Positions 56,668 through 64,000 of a DNA stretch of 64,000 nucleotides are shown here, piece by piece. Source of the DNA: Phycisphaerales bacterium. GTDB lineage: Bacteria > Planctomycetota > Phycisphaerae > Phycisphaerales > UBA1924. The stretch spans positions 1 through 64,000 of the forward strand of contig JADLFE010000007.1 of the NCBI GenBank assembly GCA_020845755.1, written 5' to 3'. Numbering within the stretch: position 1 is the first letter of the stretch; the number at the start of each line of letters is the position of its first letter. Made by a program: the position numbers and the translations under genes. The notes beneath the pieces are model-generated. The model was given only the letters and a program-made list of their open reading frames with translations. It ran no database searches and was not told where the DNA came from.

Positions 56668-58070
56668 GCGACAACCTCGCCGTCCAGCACCGTCCGCGCC
56701 AACTTCTCCGACTTCGCCAACTCGATCTGGTCCGGAACCTCCTGCCCCAGCGTCACAAAACTCACCGGCAGCCCCGTGCGACGGCACAGCCCCGCTACCG
56801 CCCCGAAATTCACCGCCTCGTCCAACTTCGTGAGGAGAATCCGATCCGGCGACATCGCCCCGAACCGATCCGCCGCGCGATACATCACCGTGTCCGCCGC
56901 CGTCACCGCCAACGCCAGGTGCGTCTGGTGCGGCACACACGCCTCCAGGAACGACCGCAACTCATCCAGCCGCGTCGCGTCGTGCTGCGATCGCCCCGCC
57001 GTATCGATCAGCACCACCTCGCACCCGACCATCTCGCGGCATGCCCGCGCCATCTCCTCCGCCGTCATCACCACGCTCAGCGGCACATCGATGATCGACG
57101 CGTACGTCTTCAGTTGGTCCACCGCCGCGATGCGATACGTATCGCTCGTGATCAGCCCGACCCGCTTGCCATATCGCAGTTTGTACAACGCCGCCAATTT
57201 CGCCAGCGTCGTCGTCTTCCCAACGCCCGTCGGCCCAACCAGCGCAATCGTCAGCGGCCTGCCGTCCTCGGGCGCCCCGGTCGCCATCGACCCCACCACC
57301 GGCATCATCGACGCCAGCCTCGTCAGCACCGCGCTCCGCACCACCGCCGCGTCGCCGATCTGCGACGACGTCAACGCCCCGCGTACATCCGACGCGATCT
57401 CCTCCGCCAACTCCGCCGGCACGCCCGCGTCGCACAGCCGCATGTAGTTCGCAAAGAGCGGCTCGGTCATCGGCCCAAGCGAGAGCACTCCCGCCGCGCT
57501 CGCCGAACTCGCGCCCGACCTCACCTCGGACCGACCGCCCGAGTACGACACGTGCGCCGCCGTCTGCCGCGAACACTGCAACACCTGCCCGACCAGTTTC
57601 TTGATCGACGCCAATTCGTCCTCGAGGATGATGCGATCGCGCGTCGTCTCCGGCGACATCGCCGTGCGCACCGCGAGTCGTTCGATCGGCCGCTCACCCA
57701 CCCGCTCGACAGGCCGTTCAATGGGTCGCTCGATCTGCCGCGGCGCCTGCTCGGCCGTTCGCGCTCCCGTCGCCGCCGACACCGTCCGCGTCGGCGTTGC
57801 CGCCGCCCGAACCGCTCGAGTTTCAGTCGTAGCGCCTACCGACGCCCGCGCCGTGCGCGACGCCACACGCACCTGCAATCCGCCCGCCGTCGCCTTGGGC
57901 GCCGACGCCGTGATCTCCACCAGTTGCTTGGCGCCCACGCCCATTACGCCGCCCACCTTGTGCGAGCGCGTGTGCAGAATGACCGCGTCGCCGCCCAAGG
58001 CCTTCTTCACCTCGGCCAGGGCCGCCGCCATCGTGGGTGCGCGAAAAGTTCGAAGCTCGCTGGAGGCCAT
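56664..58070 (-). CDS. flhF: flagellar biosynthesis GTPase FlhF
   Basis: A 468-residue SRP-type GTPase that sets flagellar position at the pole. The N-terminal B domain begins LRTFRAPTMAAALAEVKKALG. A low-complexity linker contains the repeated unit ERPIERPVER and related steps. The NG domain carries GPTGVGKTTTLAKLAA near residue 279, then DTYRIAAVDQLKTYA, LIDTAGRSQHD and TKLDEAVNFG. It is upstream of flhG with overlapping genes. No flhA or flhB is in the window. Confidence 0.92.
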   Translation of the reverse strand: MASSELRTFRAPTMAAALAEVKKALGGDAVILHTRSHKVGGVMGVGAKQLVEITASAPKATAGGLQVRVASRTARASVGATTETRAVRAAATPTRTVSAATGARTAEQAPRQIERPIERPVERVGERPIERLAVRTAMSPETTRDRIILEDELASIKKLVGQVLQCSRQTAAHVSYSGGRSEVRSGASSASAAGVLSLGPMTEPLFANYMRLCDAGVPAELAEEIASDVRGALTSSQIGDAAVVRSAVLTRLASMMPVVGSMATGAPEDGRPLTIALVGPTGVGKTTTLAKLAALYKLRYGKRVGLITSDTYRIAAVDQLKTYASIIDVPLSVVMTAEEMARACREMVGCEVVLIDTAGRSQHDATRLDELRSFLEACVPHQTHLALAVTAADTVMYRAADRFGAMSPDRILLTKLDEAVNFGAVAGLCRRTGLPVSFVTLGQEVPDQIELAKSEKLARTVLDGEVVA

Positions 58071-58292
58071 CCGTGGCGTCCTTTCGAGTCAGAAGACAAC
58101 TACGCGGGCGACGTCCTGTCACCCATCGACACGAGTATGGCGGGTGTTGGGGCCGGTTGTCAAGCCGCCGACCAGACAATCCACGTTTCTTCCACCAAGC
58201 CAGAAGTCCCGACCGACGACCCGCCTCAGCGTCGCCCCGCTCGAGCGGGCATGCCCTCGTGGCACCCTAAGCACTCTGAGGCTCCGTACCGC

Positions 58293-58859
58293 TCACTTGA
58301 TCCACTTACACTCCCCGGGCTCAGCCGGATTGAACCCACGGAACTGACGACGTTCATCCAACGAGTCGGCCAGGGGCCGTGAGCGAACCGGCGCAATCCG
58401 AAGAATGGCCGCTCTCGCCGCGAGCCATCGATCAACGAATTCGATCATTCCCTGACTCTTCAGGGCGGTCTCCAGCTGTTCATTCCACTCGTGATGATTG
58501 CTTTTTTCGTCGTACTTCGCCCAAATCCTTATGCTCGACGAATCGGGCTGCTTGTGTATCAACGCCGGGCCCTGGAAAAAATGGGCTGCATCCATGGCCT
58601 GCAAACACGCGGACACACTCTCCGGTTTGGCTTCCGCGACGATAAGCCGGGAATTTATGTCACTTACGACGCCGCGGATGAGCATGGTCCCGTCTTTCCA
58701 GACGGCGGTCACCAACTCACGCCCCTTTTCGGTCGTGCGGTACATCACGACGACAGGGTCGTCGGCGGAGTTCACGCCGGCACGCCGCGCTGCGCTATGG
58801 CCGCTTAGCGACAGGGATACTAACGCCGTCGCGATCAACACACCGAGAATCTTGACCAC
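58293..58859 (-). CDS. exported hypothetical protein
   Basis: A 188-residue protein with a signal peptide (VKILGVLIATALVSLSLSG, then SAAR). The mature part is soluble with mixed strands and helices (VVVMYRTTEKGRELVTAVW, RLIVAEAKPESVSACLQ) and no family I know. The GTG start at 58859 has GGAG seven bases upstream; longer open frame upstream is not needed. It follows the MBL gene by 184 bp on the same strand, so it may belong to that locus, but it may also be separate. Confidence 0.7.
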   Translation of the reverse strand: MVKILGVLIATALVSLSLSGHSAARRAGVNSADDPVVVMYRTTEKGRELVTAVWKDGTMLIRGVVSDINSRLIVAEAKPESVSACLQAMDAAHFFQGPALIHKQPDSSSIRIWAKYDEKSNHHEWNEQLETALKSQGMIEFVDRWLAARAAILRIAPVRSRPLADSLDERRQFRGFNPAEPGECKWIK

Positions 58860-59043
58860 GTGAAGTCTCCTTCGGCTCGCTGGAAGCGCCAGGGGCCAAC
58901 CACCCTCCGTGTCGCACGCCGACAGACCCGGCCGGCTTCGCCAGTCTACCAGCCTTTCTGCAGAGGATCGTGTCGCATGGCGGTCGCCAGCGTATCCCGC
59001 CACCACTTCTCCGCTCGTTCCCCTGATGCCCGATCCCTGATGC

Positions 59044-60588
59044 CTACCCCTCCACCTCCACGTCATAGCACAACAACCCCTCCGGCTCGGTCACGCGATC
59101 GACCCACGCTTTCCACGCGCTCTGGCTCGACGCCTGCGCCGCCGGTTGGTGCCTGTCAGGCGCTTTGGCCTCGTGGTCGGTGCTCAGCACCCGCCCCTGC
59201 GTCCGCTGCATCAATCGCTCGACCAATTCGACCTTGGGGATCTTGTCCCACCCGCTCGCCTCGGCCTGGTCCTTGTCGGTCGGCAGGAGCGCGACCAGAT
59301 CGCGCGAGGTCATCTTCTCCAGCCCCTCGCCCTTCATCGTGCCGTTGTGCGAGCCGTGGTGTCCGACCTTGTACACCACCGTCGCCGCAAGCAGGTCGTC
59401 GCTGGTCACCACGCCGTCGCGATCGCGATCGAGCGAGCTCCCGCTCACGGCAAACCTCACGTCCTTCCACGATCGCCAGTTCCCCGGCTGCGCGTCGCCC
59501 GCAAACAGCAGCACCTTCCCGCTCTTGACGTGCTCAAACGCCAGCACCAGCGACGTGTTGTTGGTCGCGTTCTGCATCTGCAGCGCCAGCGATTCGCCCG
59601 CCCGCAGCCAGTTGGCGTCGATCCGCCGCCAGTCGTACCGCTTGCCGCGCTCCTCGGCGTTCCTGGCATCGCTCCCGAAATACTCGCTCGCAAAGAACGC
59701 GTGCTTCTCCGCGGCCTTCTCGTCGATCGCGTACGCCTTGTCGATCGGTCGCAGCGCGTCGCCCTTGGCATCACCCGTCAGCGCGCCGATGAACCCGGTA
59801 AGCGCCGCCTGCTCCGCCAGGTACGCCTCGTTCTGCTCGGGCTCGGTCTCCTTCAACTTGTCCTTGCTGTACGGCGGGCCGAGAACATACACGCGCACAC
59901 CCTCGATCACGTCGTCGATCACCCGCCCGGGCTTAAAGCACTCGCGCTTGCCCGCCAGCCCCGAGCCGATGTTGAGAGCCTCCTTCGTGGTCGGGCTGAA
60001 CTTCTCCGTCGCGCCCACCAGCCTCCCATCCAACTCGCCGTCGAACGACAGGAACTGTCGGAGCCTGTTCGATCCCTCCTCATCCGCCGCGGCCTTGAGT
60101 TTCACCACCGCCGCCCGCAGCGCCTCGAGGTGCTGCCCATACTCATCGTGCAACGACTTGGCGAGGCCGTCGGTAGGGTCCTGCGTCCAGGCGAGCCACG
60201 CCTGACCGAACGTGATCGTCCTGAGTTCCTGCTCGGCGAACTTGAAGCCGCAGACGTGGTCGTAGTGCTCGTGGGTGATGACCAGCACGTCGACGTGCCC
60301 GCCGGTGGCGGCGTGGATGCTCGCGGCGATCTGCTTCATCGTCGCGGGCTTCCCGCTGGCCGCATTCACCACACCCATGTCGATCATCACGTAGGTCTGC
60401 ACGCCGTTCTCGCCGCCGAACGCCAGCAGGAAGCAATCGCCGAAGCCCTGGCGGTACATGCGGACCTTCACGCCGCCCGCCGGCGCCTTGAACGTCCCGC
60501 CCGACGTCGTCGCCTTCACGCGCGACGAACGCTTCTTGCCCGACTTCTTGCTGGTTTTCTTGGCGGTCCGCTTCGTCTTCTTGGCCAT
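59044..60588 (-). CDS. metallo-beta-lactamase-fold hydrolase (ComEC-like) with basic tail and EF-hand-like loop
   Basis: A 514-residue MBL-fold protein. The first 30 residues are a Lys/Arg/Ser/Thr-rich tail. The fold starts at KVRMYRQGFGDCFLL, with the metal motif HEHYDH at residues 106-111, FAGDAQPGN and KVGHHGSHNGTM, as in the MBL domain of ComEC-like proteins. An insertion of about 150 residues separates HxHxDH from the later motifs. At residues 387-398 the sequence DRDRDGVVTSDD has the spacing of a calcium-binding EF-hand or dockerin loop. No membrane segments are visible. It is the downstream partner of the HETTH metallopeptidase. Confidence 0.85.
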   Translation of the reverse strand: MAKKTKRTAKKTSKKSGKKRSSRVKATTSGGTFKAPAGGVKVRMYRQGFGDCFLLAFGGENGVQTYVMIDMGVVNAASGKPATMKQIAASIHAATGGHVDVLVITHEHYDHVCGFKFAEQELRTITFGQAWLAWTQDPTDGLAKSLHDEYGQHLEALRAAVVKLKAAADEEGSNRLRQFLSFDGELDGRLVGATEKFSPTTKEALNIGSGLAGKRECFKPGRVIDDVIEGVRVYVLGPPYSKDKLKETEPEQNEAYLAEQAALTGFIGALTGDAKGDALRPIDKAYAIDEKAAEKHAFFASEYFGSDARNAEERGKRYDWRRIDANWLRAGESLALQMQNATNNTSLVLAFEHVKSGKVLLFAGDAQPGNWRSWKDVRFAVSGSSLDRDRDGVVTSDDLLAATVVYKVGHHGSHNGTMKGEGLEKMTSRDLVALLPTDKDQAEASGWDKIPKVELVERLMQRTQGRVLSTDHEAKAPDRHQPAAQASSQSAWKAWVDRVTEPEGLLCYDVEVEG

Positions 60589-60724
60589 GAATCACGCCCC
60601 TGATCAATCGCCCTGACTGCCCTCGCTCACGCTTCGGGATCGTGAGCGGCGCCGACTCGATCTTGACCCCTTGTCTTCACTTCGCCACTCCGCCACTTCT
60701 GTTCTGACTCGCAGTCTCGCTTCC

Positions 60725-62806
60725 TCACCCATGCCGATGCAGCGTCGCGAAGGGCTCGGTGATCCGCAGGTCGGTCTTGGCGCCAACGTCCGCGCCGCCC
60801 TCGCGCCAGCGACGCAATTCATCCAGTCGGTCCTGGCTCAGAATGTCCTTCTGCACGCAGTAGCGGCACTGGCCCCTTTCCATGTCGATCAGCAGCGTGC
60901 AGCCGCCGCGCATGATGAAGTCGTAGTTGATCGCCTTGCCGCCGGCGTCGCGTTCCGGCCCATTCCTGTCGGCATCGCTCTGTCGCTGCGCGTCGGTGTA
61001 GCCGTAGCGATCCTGCGTCATCTCCACCACCAGATCGATCACGGTCCGACCGTCCTGATGCACGCGCCGCGCGGGGCGAACGGAACGGATGCGGATCGAC
61101 GGCACGGCGTCCTCGGTTCTTCCGTCGTGCCGCCGGCGCACGGATTTCGGCGCCGACACGCCGAGTGCGAGCCCAAGCAAGGACGCGATCTCCGGGCGAT
61201 CGTGCAGCGCGGGCACCCATTCCCGTACAAGGCGACGCGCGTAGGTCTGAGCGCGTATGAACTGCATGAAGCGATCGACGCCCGGAGCGAAGTCGCGCTC
61301 CGGGTCCATTGGCTTGTCCTGCTTCTTGAAGTTCACCCGCTCTTGCTCGTCCACGAAATCGGCGTCGTCCGGCTCCTGCACCAGGCCGTTCTTGAAGAAG
61401 TCCATGCCCGGGAGGCCGGCGATGAAGGGTTGCCACGCGACGGAGCGGACCATGAGCGAGCGAGCGCCGCCGGGATAGATGCCTCGCTTGCGGAACGCGT
61501 CGACGAACGCGACTCGGTAGGCGTTTTCATCGCTCGGATACATGTCCATGTCGGCGGTGAGCAAGGCCCGCAGGTATTCGCCGAAGGTGAGGTCGACGGG
61601 CGGGCAATAGTCCAGGGCGCGGATGCACATGCGCAGGACGTGGCGGGCGCTGGTCGAGGCCTGGGCCGACAGTTCGCGCACCAGGAGTTCGGAGATTCGT
61701 CCAGGAGGGAGTTCGCCGGTGCCGCTGGTTGCCAATCGCACGATCGGCTCGGCGCGGTTCTCGTAGATCATGAGGAACGCGTCGAAGACGGCGGCGACGA
61801 GGATCGAGCCGCGTGTGTGCGGCGAGATCTCGCGCTCCAGCGCCGAGGGATCGGGCTCGGAACCGATCGCGCTGCGGAGCGCGCCGCGCTTGCTGACGGC
61901 CTTGCCGAACTGCTGGGCCAATTCGCACAGAAGATTCTGCGTGCGGAGGTGCCCGCGCGTCTGGGCGATCTGGTGCTCGAGCGATTCTGGGATCGAGAAG
62001 TGATGGAAGAGGGCGACGATATCGGCGAAGGCCTCGTGGAACGCACGGACATCGGGGTTGGAGGCTTCGAGGTAGAGCGGATGCACACCGTCGAGGATCG
62101 CGTGGGTGGTTTCGTGGGCGATGATGTCGTGCGAGAGGCAGGTGAAGACGGTGGCGCCGGGGAGATTGACGGGGTCGCGTTGGCCGGCCTGGAAATAGCC
62201 GAAGAGCAGGGCCTTGATCTGCGGGCTGTAGTACGCGTTGGCCTCGCGGAGCGCGTGCGGATAGATGCGAAGACGGCGGACGAACTGATCGGCCCACGAG
62301 CGGCGAGCCTGCGGATCGAACTCGCGCGGCGACCAGAGCACGCGGCGTCCGAGGGCGTCTTCAAAGGCGTTGATGACGCGCATGGCGACGGCGTAGCACA
62401 TCTGCTGATGGAACTGAGGATTTGCTTCGTCGGGTGACAGGCCGTCCTGCGCGAGGAGGCGCGGATCGTTGAGATCGACGGGCTCGTAGAAGCAGCCCGA
62501 GCCGGGGTCGTGGTCGATGACCTCGAGGTAATCGCCGATGGGGCCGAGCGTGAGGGGGCGCTTGCCGGCGTAGTTGTCGAGATTCTCGGCGGAAGGTGGC
62601 GGTTCCCAGGGGACCTGGATGGTGGCGGTGTTGATGGCCGCGAACTGGAATTGGGTTGCGATCGAGGGATCGAACGCAAAGACGCGGAGGCGGCGTTTGG
62701 CGGGATCGGGGATGGCGGGCGCGGCGGAGGGCGCGGGCGATGGCGCCGGGTCGTGTTTGCGACGGGGAGTGCGGCGCGACGTTGTGCGAGTGCTGGAGCG
62801 CGGCAT
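60725..62806 (-). CDS. gluzincin-like metallopeptidase with HETTH motif and basic tail
   Basis: A 693-residue protein. After a basic, Pro/Ala-rich N-terminal tail of about 35 residues comes a conserved-looking region (RLRVFAFDPSIATQFQFAAIN). The zinc motif HETTH is at residues 231-235 and the likely third ligand Glu258, with Asp262, is in FHEAFADIVALF, a thermolysin-like arrangement. The remaining 430 residues contain no domain I know. There is no signal peptide, so it is presumably an intracellular protease. The ATG at 62806 has GGAGG six bases upstream. It precedes the MBL gene by 136 bp, most likely on the same transcript. Confidence 0.82.
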   Translation of the reverse strand: MPRSSTRTTSRRTPRRKHDPAPSPAPSAAPAIPDPAKRRLRVFAFDPSIATQFQFAAINTATIQVPWEPPPSAENLDNYAGKRPLTLGPIGDYLEVIDHDPGSGCFYEPVDLNDPRLLAQDGLSPDEANPQFHQQMCYAVAMRVINAFEDALGRRVLWSPREFDPQARRSWADQFVRRLRIYPHALREANAYYSPQIKALLFGYFQAGQRDPVNLPGATVFTCLSHDIIAHETTHAILDGVHPLYLEASNPDVRAFHEAFADIVALFHHFSIPESLEHQIAQTRGHLRTQNLLCELAQQFGKAVSKRGALRSAIGSEPDPSALEREISPHTRGSILVAAVFDAFLMIYENRAEPIVRLATSGTGELPPGRISELLVRELSAQASTSARHVLRMCIRALDYCPPVDLTFGEYLRALLTADMDMYPSDENAYRVAFVDAFRKRGIYPGGARSLMVRSVAWQPFIAGLPGMDFFKNGLVQEPDDADFVDEQERVNFKKQDKPMDPERDFAPGVDRFMQFIRAQTYARRLVREWVPALHDRPEIASLLGLALGVSAPKSVRRRHDGRTEDAVPSIRIRSVRPARRVHQDGRTVIDLVVEMTQDRYGYTDAQRQSDADRNGPERDAGGKAINYDFIMRGGCTLLIDMERGQCRYCVQKDILSQDRLDELRRWREGGADVGAKTDLRITEPFATLHRHG

Positions 62807-63088
62807 GTCGGTCCTCCGAGGTTGCTGCACAAGATTACTTCGCACGGCTCGGGTTGTTTCGTGCCATGGGCGGGGAATCTGGAACATCAACGAAATTGCG
62901 CAATACCGCGGTGATGCGATGTTGACGGTGTTGAGACTATGTTGAGAAAGCGGATGAGGGGCAGGAAGTGCGCCAAGGTCGTCTTCAATTCCGAGATTGA
63001 CTCAGCGCCGATTCGCCAACCAAGGAGAAGAGGAACAAGCAAGGCGCGAGGTCACCGGGTTGATCACAGCGTCCGAAGCACGCGAGCG

Positions 63089-64000
63089 TCAGCGCAACAT
63101 GCCGTTGCGACGAAGGGAAGAGATGATGAGCGATTCGACTGGTGTGTCGGTGGGTACGAGGAGGTGCGCCAGGCCGCGGGCGCGACAGTCTGCGCGGAGT
63201 TGATCGGTGTATCGGGCGACGGCGGCGCGATAGCGTGCGATGACGCGTGGTGAGATGGAGACCTCGGTGGCGCGGCCGGATTCGACGTCGGTGAGGCGGA
63301 GATCGCCGAGCAAGCGGGGCTCCTGCATTGTCGGATCGAGTTCGGAGGGGGCGAGGGTGTGGAGGCAGTAGACGTCGTAGCCGGCGCCGGAGAGTGAGGC
63401 GAGGGCGTTGAGGCCGGGCGTGAGGCCTTCGGGTGCGAGGAAGTCGGAGATGACGACAAGGACGCCGCGGCCTGAGGCGGAGGCGGCGACGGAGCGCATG
63501 GCGCTGGCGAGGTCGGCGGGCGCGGGTGCGGCGGGGGTATCGGAGGCGGACTTGAGCGTGGAGATGAGGAGGTCGGCGATGCGTGCGACGGCGGGGCGGC
63601 CGCGGATGGGCGCGAGGCGTTTGAGCGGTTGATTGGGCACACCGAAGACACCGAGGGAGACGCGGTTCTGGTTGACGACGCCGATGTAGGCCAGGGCCAT
63701 GGCGGCCTGATGGGCGAAGACGAGTTTGTTAGGAGCGCCGGCGTTCATGGAGGGCGAGGCGTCGACGAGGATGTGGAGCGAGAGGTCCTCCTCCTCGCGG
63801 AAGAGTTTGATGACGAAGCGGTCGAAGCGAGCGAGGATGTTCCAGTCGACGTGGCGGAGGTCGTCGCCAGCGACATAGTTGCGGTAGTCGTCGAACTCGA
63901 CGGATCGGCCGCGGCGCTTGGAGCGTCGTTCGCCGGGGAGTTTTCCGGCGAAGATCTTTCGGGAGAGGAGGTCGAGGCGGTCGAGTTTGGCGGCGAGGGA
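63089..64000 (-). CDS. DUF58-domain protein, N-terminal end cut by window edge
   Basis: The last 304 codons of a DUF58 protein; its start lies beyond the right edge. The family signature is clear in the translation of 63750-64000: VEFDDYRNYVAGDDLRHVDWN, then ARFDRFVIKLFREEEDL and the Asp-x-Ser metal site DASPSM of a von Willebrand A-like domain. DUF58 genes normally stand next to an MoxR ATPase and VWA-TPR membrane proteins. Those would be off the window. The gap between its end and the metallopeptidase start is 282 bp; no gene is seen in it. Confidence 0.9.
   Translation of the reverse strand, partial: SLAAKLDRLDLLSRKIFAGKLPGERRSKRRGRSVEFDDYRNYVAGDDLRHVDWNILARFDRFVIKLFREEEDLSLHILVDASPSMNAGAPNKLVFAHQAAMALAYIGVVNQNRVSLGVFGVPNQPLKRLAPIRGRPAVARIADLLISTLKSASDTPAAPAPADLASAMRSVAASASGRGVLVVISDFLAPEGLTPGLNALASLSGAGYDVYCLHTLAPSELDPTMQEPRLLGDLRLTDVESGRATEVSISPRVIARYRAAVARYTDQLRADCRARGLAHLLVPTDTPVESLIISSLRRNGMLR

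Noticed and set aside
56616..58382. 588-codon plus-strand frame opposite flhF
   Set aside because: Antisense shadow; almost entirely Arg/His/Pro/Gln.
60671..62437. 588-codon plus-strand frame opposite the metallopeptidase
   Set aside because: Antisense to the HETTH protein; the true gene has a good ribosome binding site and motif.
62807..63088. Possible small gene between the metallopeptidase and the DUF58 gene
   Set aside because: Short frames present lack a ribosome binding site and family character; treated as promoter region.

Overview
The window is high-GC bacterial chromosome, tightly packed and with short operons on both strands. Several features point to a planctomycete, most likely Phycisphaerae-like: the S10 ribosomal operon, a lone prkA kinase gene, a FabZ/ACP/FabZ cassette, a probable ThiD2-ThiE fusion, secreted sulfur-poor Pro/Lys-rich proteins, a GH76 mannanase-like protein and a flhF-flhG-fliA flagellar set. 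The assignment is an inference from gene content. No rRNA, tRNA, CRISPR array, insertion sequence or prophage was seen.

Layout. 1-5.9 kb (minus): rpsJ-rplC-rplD-rplW-rplB-rpsS-rplV-rpsC-rplP-rpmC-rpsQ, an S10 operon with an unusual 312-bp rplC-rplD gap and a long rplV. 6-9 kb (plus): an exported protein of unknown function and ruvB. 9.3-14.9 kb (minus): purA-uppS-cdsA-zinc-ribbon protein-glycosyltransferase, a purine/cell-envelope run. 15-24.8 kb: FHA protein, hemW, phhB, gluQ, DUF192 lipoprotein, SpoIIE-type phosphatase, purH, PQQ-repeat lipoprotein, riboflavin synthase and ruvC. 24.8-28.5 kb (minus): ribokinase coupled to a GH2 glycosidase. 28.8-37.6 kb: prkA, M16 peptidase, ThiD2-ThiE, a 6-phosphogluconolactonase relative without its active-site motif, a pseudouridine synthase, an HDOD/GGDEF-like regulator and recO. 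37.8-39.3 kb (plus): FabZ-like, long ACP, FabZ-like. 39.4-44.7 kb (minus): aroDE fusion, BaiN-type flavoprotein, and a sugar ABC permease and binding protein without an ATPase. 44.9-49 kb (plus): rpsP, trmD, rplS, interrupted by an inverted S45 acylase and lacking rimM. 49-54 kb: small accessory genes, an AraC/GyrI-like regulator and the GH76 protein. 54-58 kb (minus): flhF-flhG-small membrane protein-fliA. 58.3-62.8 kb (minus): an exported protein, then a metallo-beta-lactamase-fold enzyme paired with a HETTH metallopeptidase; this pair is the best candidate for an undescribed system. 63-64 kb: a DUF58 protein running off the edge.

Most starts were set from Shine-Dalgarno-like GGAG/GAGG sequences 5-9 nt upstream. 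Gene overlaps of the ATGA, GTGA and TAATG type are frequent and imply translational coupling. The plus strand changes between C-rich and G-rich stretches several times regardless of gene direction, which is reported as a finding.
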